A stretch of DNA of 64,000 nt from Macrotis lagotis (GCF_037893015.1 NC_133663.1:620001-684000); one strand, 5' to 3'. Counted from the first letter of the stretch, positions 22,830 to 34,087 are shown. Notes: generated by a model from the sequence alone, not told the origin. A program made the numbers and translations.

Positions 22830-23716
22830 GACATGTAAAATAATGCTTTTTTACCCAAATAAAACTAATACTATAATTACAAGGAAAGCAGCAATCTGGG
22901 GCGGGGGGGGTTGCAACAAGTATCACTGCTAAAAGGCCTTATTCTCAAATATATAGAGAACTAAGTCAAATTTAGAAAACCACAAGTCATTCCTCAATTG
23001 GTAAATGATCAAAGTATATGAGCAGGCAGTTTTCAGACAAATAAATCAAAGCTATCTAGTCATATAAAAATTCTCTAAATCACCACTGATCAGAGAAATG
23101 CAAATGAAAACAACCCTGAAGTACCATCTCACACCCCTCAAAGTGATTTATATGACAAAAAAGGAAAATGCTCAATATTGGAAGGGATATGGGAAACTGA
23201 AATACTAATATATTGTTGGTGGAGTTGTGAATTGATCCAGTCATTTTGGAGAGCAATGTGGAACTATGCCCAAAGCAATAAAACTATGCAAACACTTTGA
23301 TCCAGCAATACCACTACCAAGTCTATAACCCAAAGACATTCAAAAAAGGGGTGATCAGTACCTATTTGTGCAAAAATATCTATAGCAGCTCTTTTTGTGG
23401 TGACTAAGAATTGGAAATTAAAAGGACCTCATCATTTAGGGAATGTGCTTAAGATTGAAATGGAATACTACTGTGCTATAAGAAATGAGAAGCAGGATGA
23501 TTTCAGGAAAATCTGGAAAGATTTATGTGAACTGATGCTGAGTGAAGTGAACAGAACCAGGAGAACATTGTTCATTGTAACAGCAAGGTTATGAATGACT
23601 TAACCATTCTCAGCAATACAATGATCCAAGAAAATCCCAAGAGATTAATGATGAAGCATAATATCTGCCTCTTGAGAAAGAATAGATATTGATTGAATAC
23701 AGACTGAAGCAAGCTT

Positions 23717-23774
<58 letters not shown>

Positions 23775-23775
23775 A
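22830..23775 (+). mobile_element. L1 LINE, 5'-truncated, with partly open ORF2 end
   Basis: Sense ORF2 C-terminal region: 'cactgatcagagaaatgcaa', 'taatatattgttggtggagt', 'gatccagcaataccactacc'. The frame at 23,397-23,594 encodes KNWKLKGP...MEYYCAIRNEK...VNRTRR, the usual L1 ORF2 end. Stops interrupt it upstream. It ends in a (CT)n/(TTTC)n tail at 23,722-23,775. Confidence 0.88.
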
Positions 23776-24589
23776 GAAATGTACATTATGGAAGGTGTCC
23801 TTCACCAGAATAAGCATATTCAAAATTCATTCCCCAATTGATCAGATTCCCTTGTTTCAAAATATTAGGTTTTTCCATGATCTTTGACTTGACTTAGGGT
23901 TTAGCTTGGGGTTTAAGTCAAATTTACCTTCAGTAAATTCAGTGTTATTTTAATGTTATGTATTCAACTTGCTTTTAAAGGGAGAAAACCAGCCAACATT
24001 TTTTGTTGTCACTCTTCCCTTCATTTCCATTTTCCTTTGTTGGCTTAAAACATCTTGAAGTTTTTGTCTGAATGGCTGCTCTGTATGGGAAATGCTTCTT
24101 TTTTATTACAATCTTCCATCTATGCAAGTACAAAATGTCCCTTTTCTATCCCTTGTAGTTGTTTGTAGACTGAGGCAACTTTGCCTTTTGCTTTTATTCT
24201 ATATTGCTTCTAATAGTCCAAACTGTAGATCCAGGCATTTTGACATTGCGTCCTATTTTTGTGTTTCTAGAACCAAATTCAGATGTTTCAATTCTGTCAA
24301 TTATTCAAATGTTGATTTAATAACAGAACATCTTTTTTGTGATGCAGTGATTTTATCTGAAGCATTCTTTCTTTGCCCACTTTCTAAAGGACTCTTTTTA
24401 AAAAGACTCATCTGTTGGTGATGTGTTCAGGAGCCACACATCACATCCACGCACAATGATAGGCAAATGCAGACAGAATGTGTAGAGTCATAATAAAATT
24501 CTCACCTGGCTCCCAGGCACTGAATTCAATGGGCTACCTCCATTTTATTATTTACACTAAATCCAAGTAAGCTGGTCCATTTTTTCTTT
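23776..24589. other. unassigned AT-rich DNA
   Basis: No firm match. A 109-codon + frame (24,092-24,421) has no motif I recognise. Old LINE material is possible. Confidence 0.4.
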
Positions 24590-24665
24590 TTTTTAATGTA
24601 GATATTTGCTTTTGCTTTATCTGATAGCATGACTATAATTCCTGCTTTTGTTTTGATTCAAAAGA
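24590..24665 (-). mobile_element. L1 LINE fragment
   Basis: 'tgctttatctgatagcatga' and 'ctataattcctgcttttgtt' resemble antisense L1 ORF2. Confidence 0.45.
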
Positions 24666-25060
24666 CAGAAAAGGTAGGTGGGGCTTTGAATGTAAACAGA
24701 GTGTTTTATATTTGATCCTGGAGGTAATAAGGAGTCACTGAAGTTTATTGAATAGAAGGGTGACATGATCAGATTTCTGCTTTAGCCCCCAAGGAGGTGG
24801 CAATGCCAGAGGAGAGAAAGCCCCCCCCACCATACAAGAGATGCTGTATAGGTAAAATCAACAGGACTAGGCAACAGATTAGATGTGTGGAGGGAGTTTA
24901 AATGAAGAGTCCAGGATGACACCTGGGTTGGGATCCTGAGTAGCTGGGAGGATGTAACTGTAATAATAACCAGAAGAGGGGAGAGCTGGGGGGATGGGGG
25001 TGTGGAGAAAGAATGTAGTGTTGACCTTGTTGGCTTTGAGAAATCTATGGCCAGCCAGTG
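24666..25060 (-). mobile_element. L2 LINE
   Basis: Antisense L2: 'ggggctttgaatgtaaacag', 'ttttatatttgatcctggag', 'gggtgacatgatcagatttc', 'aggatgacacctgggttggg', 'tgagtagctgggaggatg'. In family order this follows directly after the segment that ends at 17,855. The minus-strand frame at 24,782-25,189 is decayed L2. Confidence 0.78.
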
Positions 25061-25714
25061 AAGATATGAGTCAGGGTTGACCATTGTCTCCTTTGGGATG
25101 TTTGGTCGTGGGAGGAGAGGCTGAGTTTGGTGACTCACAAATCCTTCTCCCTCAAGCAAGTTCCCCCCTCTGTGTGATGGTACAGACATTCACAGAACCA
25201 GCTCTCAATTCATGGTTTCCAAGGAAACATCAGCAAAGGCTTCAGAAGAACCCACAGTTTTCAGCTGTTTGTTCCAGCACATAGGAACTGAGCTGATGTG
25301 AAGAACTGCTCCCACCCCCCTCCTTTGGGCAGCTGGGAGAAGGCAGTGTTGCCAATGTCTTGTTGAAGATTTGACAAAAGGATTTCTTTCCTGTTTTCCT
25401 TTTCCATGAAGCTCCTGTTCAGCAGAGGGCTGGGTGCTGGGAGTGAGGAGCTCTTGGCTTCCTCCATGGCTTTGCTTTGGAATCTAAATGACTATTGTCT
25501 GGATAGTCTTTGTTAACCCTGGCCTGAAGATGTGCTCAGGTTTAGAACTGTCTTTCCAAAGTCATAGTTTGAGAAACTGGAGGGTGCAGGAAGCCAGGGC
25601 TCAGCATCAGAGAACTCAGCCCAGTCTCCTTTCCTGAAATATGGTGTTCCATTGACCTGGGGTATACCTAGATTTGGGGATGGAATGTGCAAAAGGGATG
25701 TAGTTTAGAAAGTT
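25061..25714. other. unassigned non-coding DNA
   Basis: Nothing recognised. Confidence 0.45.
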
Positions 25715-25840
25715 CCCTTTGATGCATACCAGCCGTTGCATGATCCTGGCTAGGTAACTGCCCTGCTCTGAGACTCAGTTTCCTCATCTCTAAAATAACT
25801 TAATGATCCCTTTTGTCCCTGCCTCACAAGAGCTCCTCTG
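25715..25840 (+). mobile_element. MIR SINE fragment
   Basis: 'gatcctggctaggtaactgc', 'gactcagtttcctcatctct' then 'aaaataac', 'ccctgcctcacaagagc'. Confidence 0.65.
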
Positions 25841-26530
25841 GAAAACCAATGAGGGAATAAGAATAAAACTTCTTCACAGAGATCAATTCTCAGTGATTAT
25901 AATAATGATGGAAAGAAACTCTGGGCAGATTTTAGATCTCTGGGTTTCTTCAAAGTTCAGCTCAAGAGATTCTCTGTAGCTCATCAAAAGGAGAGACTCA
26001 GCTGGCTGTCAAGGTCCTGCCTCATCAAGCATGAATTGGATTTAAGCTAGGGACATAAAAGCTGCCTATGGGACTGGGAGAAACCTGGACCCTTTCTATT
26101 GGCAGGGCTTGCCCTGGCGAGATTCTCCACCTGGGCCTCTTGTTGCTGGATGCCCTCATTCTCAGGGGCATCCTGAGATGCCTGTCACAGCTGAGGCTCC
26201 TTGTGACAGGAAATCCGACTTTCTTTTCTCCTGTTGTATTTACGTCACTTTTTCTAGTGTGTTTCCTTTTCAAGATGGATTGATTTGTTTGGAGATGATT
26301 TTTGTCTAGTTCAGTATTTAAGCTCTGGTACCTGTTGTAGCTTTGAGTCCTTTGCAAGTGCTGGTCTTGAGGCTGATGGGAAAAGGAGGCTTTGGGCCTC
26401 TCCAAGATGCCAGTGCCCAGCTGATAAATGTTTGCACGTTTGTTCTGCTGCTTAGATACAACCCTAGGCAGCTTGTCTGATGGGGAGATTCTCATGTCCC
26501 ACTTCATGATCTCCTGGGTTCTCACTGCAG
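25841..26530. other. unassigned DNA with a 166-codon minus-strand frame
   Basis: The minus strand is open from 26,525 to 26,025. The predicted peptide is basic (many K, R, N, Q), has no domain or signal I know, no Kozak context that stands out and no nearby exon-like partner. At this window size a frame of this length can arise by chance. Confidence 0.3.
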
Positions 26531-26534
26531 CAAG

Positions 26535-26650
26535 GCAGCCCCCCTTTCTTGTGTCCTTCCTCTGGGCCAGAGACTGCAGATAGAAGGACTAGCCAGACTT
26601 GCCCCTAAGGAGTTTACAATCCAATGGGGAAGAGGAAAGTAAGAGTTGAA
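26535..26650 (-). mobile_element. L2 LINE 3' end fragment
   Basis: 'cttcctctgggccagagact' and 'cccctaaggagtttacaatc' then 'caatgggg' match the antisense L2 end. Confidence 0.6.
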
Positions 26651-26879
26651 AAGGGGAGGGGAAGGAACCAAGAGAGAGCAAAGTAAAGAAATCCAGAGAA
26701 TGAGGAGTGGAGCTATGGGAGGAGTGGGGGGTGGGACGGACCTAGATAACCCAGTAACGATTACACAGTTTAAGCCCCATGACCTGGACATGTCCCAAAT
26801 TAAACCCATGGTTTTGCCTCCTAAACCGTCCCTCCTCAGCCCCTCACCCACATGACCAATCAATTGACTAAACCTTGCC

Positions 26880-27390
26880 GTTCCTGCCTTCACATCATCT
26901 TCCTCATTCTCAGCCCATTCCATCCCATCTTTTGGCTCACACAGGAACGACTTTAGGCTTGGCATTCATCACTTCTGCCTCCATTGTTACAGGAGCCTCC
27001 CAATGGCTCAAAGCTCCAGGCCAGCCTCCAGACTGCTATCAACAGGATTTTCCTTAAACTCAAATTAGATCATGTGACTCCCAGTGGATATTAAGATCAA
27101 ATATAAACTCTTATCCTCTTAGTCCCTTACCTCTTAGATTGTCTTTGACTTATACCATATAGATGATGGCTAGATAGATGATAGATAGATCTTATACACA
27201 AAATACAAACTCCCCTTGCCTCTGAGATCACCTCCCATTTACACTCTATATAGATCTTATATACCAAATGTGGGGTTCCAGAGGTGGGGTAGATCATGGG
27301 CCCTTCTTTATATCTCCACTCCAGTGCATTGTGCAATGACTAGCACATGGAGATGCTTATTAAATTCATGTTGTAAACTGACTAGCTGAA
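26880..27390 (+). mobile_element. L2 LINE
   Basis: Sense L2: 'ctcaaattagatcatgtgac', 'atcaaatataaactcttatc', 'cagaggtggggtagatcatg' in degenerate form, and the end 'cattgtgcaatgactagcac' then 'atggagatgcttattaaatt'. A small GATA-type repeat (27,162-27,190) lies within. Confidence 0.6.
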
Positions 27391-27899
27391 TCTGTCTTCT
27401 AAAACCCTTCACCATGGCATTGTAGTTGACAATTCCAGCCCAATTCTCCTCTTGATCCTGAAGTCCAGGCAAACTGTCCTTTGGTTCTCATCAGCAGAAA
27501 TCCCCCAGTGTCACAATGACACAAAGTAGGACCAAGTGCACAGCTCCTGTGAGGAAGCTTCCTGGAAACCTCATCCCAGGCTGGGAACTAGGGCAGAGTC
27601 TGAGTCTATTCAAAACAGGATGTTTACTGACTCCAAGGAGCCTCAGGCCTCCTCCTGCTTCCTGCCACCCTTTCCTGGTGGGCCTCAGCCAGGCCAAATA
27701 CATCCCAAAGCAGCTGAAGCTGAAGGTGCCAGCAGCATCCCCAGGGGCTTCCTGCAGAAAGTATCACTCCAGGAGAAGATAGTTTCAACCTCTGGTCTGG
27801 GGGGAAGTGGAGGGCTGAATGTCCTGGGAAGGTTCATTTAACAGCTAAGTTTCTTCACTTAGCAGAGATCTGTAGAGATAGAGAGGCTGGACTGTGCTG
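27391..27899. other. unassigned non-coding DNA
   Basis: Two overlapping + frames (27,516-27,841) lack any known motif. Confidence 0.45.
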
Positions 27900-28120
27900 C
27901 CCTTCCAGCTCTGAAGGTCTCTGAACCTTTCCTGGTTCTGATACGTCATCCCAGAAGATGTTAGACAGGGAGGCTGGAAGGGACCCAAGAAATCACCCAG
28001 GACATGCTTCATTTTACAGCAAGGGCACATGTGACTCAGGAGAAGGCTGTGTCCATGGGCATCAGCTAGTAACAGCTAGAACCAAGCTCTAAAGATGCTA
28101 GATCCAAAGCTTTCCACTCC
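27900..28120 (-). mobile_element. old MIR-like SINE
   Basis: 'aggctggaagggacccaaga', 'gcttcattttacagcaaggg' and a reversed end 'agctctaaagatgctagatc' follow the MIR antisense order in diverged form. Confidence 0.4.
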
Positions 28121-28524
28121 TCCCTGTGGCTCAAGCTTTCTCAAATTGCCTTTGGGAAAGCAGACTCCTGGGCTCCCACTAATGGGTTTGGTTCCAGGGA
28201 CCTGAAGTATGCTGCTCACCTTCTAAATATGATGGGAAACATCCTTCCTATTGTGGTGGGCTCTTTGGGAATTCTGGACTGAGAAAGGTTAGATATGTTG
28301 TCTTGGTGTGGAGGGATCATGGAAAGCTGGACAGATTACCAGGCTGAAGTGGTTGGAGAAGATCTGACGCACCCTGACCTCTCTACCTATAAGGAGGAGA
28401 CCCCCTAAAGAGCCCCAGTATATTTGTACTACAGATTGAGCATTTGGAGACTGGGGGCTGGGAGTGACCACCAAAGGTTCCTGTGCCAACTCCCCCACCT
28501 AGTAGCAAAGTGAAAGTGAAGGGG
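28121..28524. other. unassigned non-coding DNA
   Basis: Nothing recognised. Confidence 0.45.
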
Positions 28525-28680
28525 GCTGCCTGTTATGATCTCAGATCTAGGAGGAATCTTTGGGACCACTTAGTTCCACTTGGCTCTCTTCTTTTGCCCA
28601 GGAGGAAACAAACTGGGGAATCACAGTCAGCAAACCAGAGGTGAGACTTAAGCCCAAAATTTGTGCCCCACCCCACCTAG
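28525..28680 (-). mobile_element. old MIR-like SINE
   Basis: 'tctttgggaccacttagttc', 'caggaggaaacaaactgggg' and 'aatcacagtcagcaaaccag' then 'aggtgagacttaagccc' fit a degenerate antisense MIR. Confidence 0.4.
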
Positions 28681-28837
28681 CAGCCTTCTCCCTGGGCCAG
28701 AAAGGTAGGGTGACAAAGAAGCCATATGCTTCCCCATCTAAGGAAGGCACTGGGGACATCTGTTCCTGTTGTAGGAAGGCCTAACTAACTTATCTGAAGA
28801 AGATCTGGGAAAGTCATTAGGCTGCAAGCCTAACCCA

Positions 28838-28880
28838 GCTGAATGAATGGATGAATGGATGTATGGATGGATAGATGAAA
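28838..28880. repeat. (GGAT)n short repeat
   Basis: Imperfect GAAT/GGAT units. Confidence 0.8.
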
Positions 28881-29424
28881 ATAAAGTAGATTGACAATCT
28901 CAATTGCATTGTGGATGCCTCTGCTCTGAGGATGCTAAGCCAGAAGCCCCGACCTGGAGAGGTAACTTCATTCGAGATTTTTGCCAGTGACCTAAGTGCC
29001 ACAGTGGAACAGGGAACTTTGTTGGTGAGTCTGGTCCTGGCTCTGTCCAGTGGAAATTCTGATAAAAGGCCAGGTCTGCATCTCTGCCCAGAAGCATTAG
29101 CTTCAACCTGCATGTGAAGGCAAGGATCTCATTCCCCCAGAATGAGAGCAGTTCATTCTGTCTGGATGCGTGAATTCTACTGCCCACCTTGTCCGGGTCT
29201 TTGCCAGTGTTGTGAATCAGTACTGACCTGCCAGTGACCACTGAGCCCTAGACACTAGATCTCAGCGGGGGGGGGGGGGGGAGTAAGCCACCAGCTTTGA
29301 TTGATTGTGTGGGAATTAACTGAAGCTCTTCTGCTTTGGGATGCCTGGCCCTGGGTAGGAGAGAAGAAAATTGGATCCTTGAAATGGATCTGTTGAGCCA
29401 AAACCCTAACTCCATTCTTCTTTA
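28881..29424. other. unassigned DNA with a G run
   Basis: No recognised element. A 15-base G run sits at 29,267-29,281. Confidence 0.45.
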
Positions 29425-29640
29425 ATTAAAAATATTTGTGCTTTTTGATGTATTTCATTTTTATGTCACCTAATGTCTGCAGTGTCTTTCCTTCTCCCCC
29501 TCCTAGAAACCCATCTTCAGACCAAGATTTTTGAGGGTGAGGGAAAGAGGGAAAAGAGGAAAAATAAGCTGCCAAACAGATCAATATATCAGCAAAACCT
29601 GAAAACAGATGCTACATTCCACACTTAGAGAACATTTTTA
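29425..29640 (-). mobile_element. possible L1-type 3' end
   Basis: A T-rich start, 'cttccttctccccctcctag', 'gaaaagaggaaaaataagct' and 'gatgctacattccacactta' resemble a marsupial L1-related 3' end read backwards. The match is from memory and weak. Confidence 0.35.
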
Positions 29641-29641
29641 T

Positions 29642-29771
29642 CTTATGAGTCAAACCCCTGGGAAACTAGAGAGCTGATACCACAATTAGGGGTGGTAAAA
29701 GTGGAAGTGGTAGAAAGGCCAGGTGAGGGATGGACAGAGAGTTGGAAGGAGGGATGGAGAGAGCAGAGGAA
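29642..29771. repeat. source copy of a 130-bp inverted duplication
   Basis: It matches the reverse complement of 31,128-31,257 at 129 of 130 positions by eye. It is contiguous with the purine-rich tract that follows, so it is the likely source. Confidence 0.95.
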
Positions 29772-30425
29772 TGGGAAATGGAAGAAGGGCTGGAAAGTGA
29801 GATGGAGGAATAGAAGGGGGATGGAAAGATAGAATAAGGATGGAAGGAAGGATGGAAAGAAAGATGAAAGGATGGTAGGAAGGATGGAAGGAGGGGTGAA
29901 AGGAGGGATGAGTAGAAGAAAGAATGGAGGTTTGAAAGGATAGAAAGATGGAAGGAAGAGTGGAGGGAGGGGAGAGGAAAAGATAGGAGAGGTAAAATGA
30001 GGAATGTAGGAAGGCGAGATGGAGGGAGGGCAAATAGAAGTGGAATGAGGAATGGGGAAAGGAGAGATAGAGGGATAGAAGGAAGGATAGGGGAACAGAT
30101 GAAAGGAAGAATTGATGGGTGGAAGGAGGAAGGATAAATGGAGAGGATAGAGAGCTGAAAAGAAAAAAGAGGTAGAATCAGGAATGGAGGGAAGGATGGA
30201 TGGAAATAAAAATGGAGAAATTAAAGAATGAAGGAATAGGGGAGTAAAGGGAAAGATAAATGGAGGGATATTAGAAAAGATGGAGAAATAGAAAGTATTT
30301 GGAGGGAAGAATGGATGGAAGGAGGAAAGGAAAGGGAGGGAAGTATGAAAAAAACATTAAGGGATGGAAAGAGGAGTGGAGGGAAGGATGGATAAATGAA
30401 AAGCAGAATGAAGGGAGGGATGCAC
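29772..30425. repeat. GGAT/GGAA-rich degenerate satellite-like tract
   Basis: About 650 bases are dominated by GGATGGAA-, GGAAAG- and GGAGGGA-like units with few pyrimidines on +. The same bias starts inside the source segment at about 29,690. The S/F/L/P-rich minus-strand frames follow from this composition. Confidence 0.85.
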
Positions 30426-30729
30426 TTCACTTTGCATCTGGTACTCTGCCTGATTTCAACTCCATGAACAAGATGCCCACCTGCCAGGAATCTATGGTGT
30501 GCCCCACTTCACTACTTTCTTGCCTTCCCTTCTGTGCTGTCTACCCTATTCAATGGTTCTCATTCCTGCTCTGAGACTTTTTCTCTGGATGAGCCTCACC
30601 ATCTAAGAAATGGGTATAAAAAGATTTGTGCTTCCTGTATCAGTGGGCTAAGGTGAAGAGGAAATGAGTTTGTGTTTGTCCAAGACACCCCTGCTGACCT
30701 ACAGAAGTGGATGTTGGTGGCCAATATGA
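30426..30729. other. unassigned non-coding DNA
   Basis: Nothing recognised. Confidence 0.4.
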
Positions 30730-31681
30730 CCAGAAAAGATAATGATTGATCTTGGAAAGGATGTGGGAAATCTGGGACACCGATGCATTGTTGGTGGAGC
30801 TGTGAACTCATCCAACCTTTCTGGAGAGAGATTTGGAACTATGCCCAAAGGGCAATGAAAATGTGCATAGCCTTTGACCCAGCAATACCACTATTGGGTC
30901 TGTACCCTGAAGAGATCATGAAAAAGGGTAAAAACACCACCTGTATAAAAATATTCGTAGCAGCCCTGTTTGTGGTGGCAAAGAATTGGAAATCAAGTAA
31001 ATGCCCTTCAGCTGCAGAATGGCTTAGCAAACTGTGGTCTATGTATGTCATGGAACACTATTGTTCTATTAGAAACCAGGAGGGACAGGAATTCAGGGAA
31101 ACTTGGAGGGATTTGCATGAACTGAGCTTCCTCTGCTCTCTCCATCCCTCCTTCCAACTCTCTGTCCATCCCTCACCTGGCCTTTCTACCACTTCCACTT
31201 TTACCACTCCTAATTGTGGTATCAGCTCTCTAGTTTCCCAGGGGTTTGACTCATAAGCTGAGCGAGATGAGCAGAGCCAGAAGAATGTTTTACACCCTAA
31301 CAGCAACATGGGGGTGAGGATCAACCTTGATTGACTCACTCATTCCATTAGTGCAACAATCAGGGACAATTTGGGGCTGTCTGCAATGGAGAATGCTATC
31401 TGTAGCCAGATGAAGAACTGTGGAGTTTGAACAAAGGCCAAAGACTTTTACCTTTCATTTTTTTTTAATCTGTCATCTCATTATGTAATTTTGCTATCTC
31501 TCACATTTTATTTTTTCTCTTAAGGATATGATTTCTCTCTCATCACATTCAACTTAGATCAATGTATACCATGGAGATAATACAAAGACTAACAGACTGC
31601 CTTCTGTGGGGGGAGGGGGAAGGGAAGCAAGATTGGGGGAAAATTGTAGAATTCAAAAATAATAAATTTATTTAAAAAAAG
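30730..31681 (+). mobile_element. 5'-truncated L1 carrying a 130-bp foreign insert
   Basis: Sense L1 ORF2 end: the frame at 30,783-31,127 reads MHCWWSCELIQPFW, then FDPAIPLLGLYPEE, VVAKNWKSSKCPSA and MEHYCSIRNQ, the typical ORF2 C-terminus. The L1 is broken at 31,127/31,258 by the inverted insert and then resumes with 'gagatgagcagagccagaag'. The 3' UTR ends in 'aataataaatttatttaaaa'. It is less diverged than the other L1 copies here. Confidence 0.92.
31128..31257. repeat. inverted templated insert inside the L1
   Basis: These 130 bases are the reverse complement of 29,642-29,771 with one difference. CTGAGC is present on both sides (31,122-31,127 and 31,258-31,263), so the insertion may have duplicated 6 bases. 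There is no A-tail. Confidence 0.95.
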
Positions 31682-33196
31682 AAGTATGTGTCGGTATTGC
31701 TACTGCCTCAGGGCTCTTGTGAAAATCAAGGGAGGTGGCCAATGAGAGCACCCTCTGAGGTGGGACATGGCCAATGAGAGCAGCCTCTGAGATGGGACAC
31801 AGATGTCAGGTCCCTGCTGCCCTCACCCTGGCATGGTCAATGGAGGTCAGTAATCATGAGGACTGACCACATGGTCAGAAGAGCCCAGATACATCCATGT
31901 AACTAGACTCATGTGGCTGGATTCCTCCAGCTGTTGGGGAGGGGTCAGGCAAGAAGATCCTTGGAGGTCACCCTGCCCAGCCCCTCACAGGAGGTGGGGG
32001 TAAGGGGTGAAGAGCTGGGAGGGAGGAGACAGTAGACCAGACCCTGGGTTTCATCTCCTCCTGTTTTGGAAGGGGCCTCTCCCTTCTGTGTCCAGCCCTG
32101 CCCTGAGGGCAGAGAAGGACATCTCAGGAAGTTCCCCCTGAATCCTAGAAGTTAGAAGGAACCCACCTGAGGAAGCAATGGATCCCGAGAAGTGGAGCCA
32201 GAGGGAGGACCTAGAGCCCCTCCACAGAGATTTACCCAGCACAGTTGGCCCCCAAATCTCGGCTCTTCAGTACTCACTCTGTGTGTTCATCACAACTGAG
32301 TACCCACCCTTGCCAGGTCCCTGACCTCCAGCCATACACTTTATTAAAAGCCACAAAGGATGGAAGATCCCATTCCTATTAAGTTGCAGCTGTAGGGATG
32401 TGGTTCGGGTCAGCTTGCCCTCAGAGACTGAGGCCCTTCCTCGTATGGCATCCTTCGACCTGGTCAGGAGAGGGATGCACTGCCAGAGGGAGAGATGGGT
32501 GCTGAGCTGTCCTGGGCATGTCTGCAGAGAGACTCAGTTGCCCAGGCTTGGGAGGATAGAGAGCCAGATTCTGGGGGGAAGTTAGGCTCCTAATCTGACA
32601 AAAAGAGACTCTGAGGTTGGGCACTGGGTGGGCACTGGTGGGCAGTGCCTGGCCCACAGAGTTTCTCTAACATATTAATCCCCCTTCTTCTGCTGTCTAA
32701 CCCCCACAACACCTCACCACCTTTACCTACCTTGTGCCCCATTACCTTTCTCTTATTGGATCACCTAGTATTTGTTAAGGCCGGCCAGGGGCGTGTCCTG
32801 ATAAGTATCAGAATGTGTTTGTGAATAAGGACCCTCTTGTTGGCATTGCTAGGTCATTTTTGTGACTTATAAACTGGAAGGGGAGGCTGCATGGGATTGT
32901 CTCCATCCTACAGATGAGGAAACTGAGGGATGAAGAGAAGTCCCTTTCCCATCTTTGCATCCATAAACATGAAAACTGCACTGACTGAGCCAGCATCTCA
33001 GGCAAGGCCTGCTTCCTCCCAGCCCCACTCCTCAGCTCCGCTGGTCAGCACCCCCTCTTTTTCTTTCCTCAGGGCTCTGTCTCTGAGGTGGCCACCTGAG
33101 GGGGAGGCTTCCTCCTCTGGAGCTCCACAGCTGGGTCTCTACAAGAGCCTTCCAGGACTTAAGGGTCTGAAGGGCATTTGCCCTCCAGTGACACCA
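31682..33196. other. unassigned GC-richer DNA
   Basis: No gene or clear repeat beyond a tandem duplication (31,737-31,800) and a short antisense MIR piece, 'tacagatgaggaaactgagg', at about 32,909-32,928. Confidence 0.4.
31737..31800. repeat. 32-bp unit tandem duplication
   Basis: Two adjacent units, both starting GGCCAATGAGAGCA, differ at three positions. Confidence 0.9.
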
Positions 33197-33232
33197 GCTG
33201 CTGCTGCTCCTCCTCCTCCTCCTCCTCCCCCT
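33197..33232. repeat. (CTG)n/(CTC)n short repeat
   Basis: CTG units lead into CTCCTC units. Confidence 0.85.
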
Positions 33233-33239
33233 CCCTCCT

Positions 33240-33917
33240 GCTCGCTGTAGTTTCTTCAAGGTCACTGACAAGGTTGTTTCTTCCAGGACTAAGGATGTGG
33301 CCCCGGGACCAGGGAGCTGGAGGTCACCCAGAGCAGCCAGGCTCCCTTGGCCTTCTTCCTTCTACTCTGTCCTCTCCCATCCAAACTCTTCTTTCTGCCT
33401 CTGTTCATCGTCCCTGGCCCATAAGCCAAGAGCAACAAGGCCCTCCTTGATCTTCCTCTGGCCCCTGGGAGAGTGTAGGGGAGTCCTGGGCCTTCCACTT
33501 TTCTCAAGGAGTATGGGGCTTCACCTGTTCCTACTGAACAGTGCCAAGTTTGGAGAGCATGAGCCCAGAGGTGCAGGCTTCTTTGTCCAGGATCTATAGC
33601 AAGAACCCAAGGATCCCAGCCCATCTCAGGAGCTGACTCTAACTCTGGCTTTCAGAGAGGCTGATTGGAGTCTGGAGGGGGTGGAGGAAGAGAAGGACCA
33701 GCTCTGAGGACACCAAAGACCAAGGCCTAGGTTCCTCATCCTCCAAGGAGGCCTGGGATAAGAGATCAAGGCATCTCAGACCAACAGTGGCCCCTCAGGC
33801 CCACCTATTGCTCAGAGGTCTATGGTAGGACCAGAGGGCTGAAGTGATTCTCCTGAAGTTATCCAGGGGGCCATCTCCAGAGCCAGGTTGTCTGCATTCT
33901 ATCATGAGTGACACAGT
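33240..33917. other. unassigned GC-richer DNA
   Basis: Overlapping frames on both strands have no recognisable motif. Confidence 0.4.
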
Positions 33918-34087
33918 GATGTATTTTTTTTTTTTTTTTAGTTTTTGCAAGGCAAATGGGGTTCAGTGGCTTGCCCAAGGCCACACAGCTAGGTGATTAT
34001 TATTAAGTGTCTGAGGCCGGATTTGAGCTCAGGTCCGCTTGACTTCGGGGTCAGTGCTCTATCCACTGTGCCACCACCTAGCTGCCT
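33918..34087 (-). mobile_element. WSINE1-like CORE-SINE
   Basis: A long T-run (33,924-33,939) is followed by 'gtttttgcaaggcaaatggg', CORE 'gtggcttgcccaaggccaca', 'aagtgtctgaggccggattt' and the reversed head 'gtgctctatccactgtgcca'. This is a well-preserved young copy. Confidence 0.9.

Noticed and set aside
24782-25189. 135-codon minus-strand frame
   Set aside because: It is decayed L2 sequence rather than a host gene.
26025-26525. 166-codon minus-strand frame
   Set aside because: No domain, partner exon or codon signal was recognised. Frames of this length occur by chance in 64 kb, so I list it only as an unassigned stretch.
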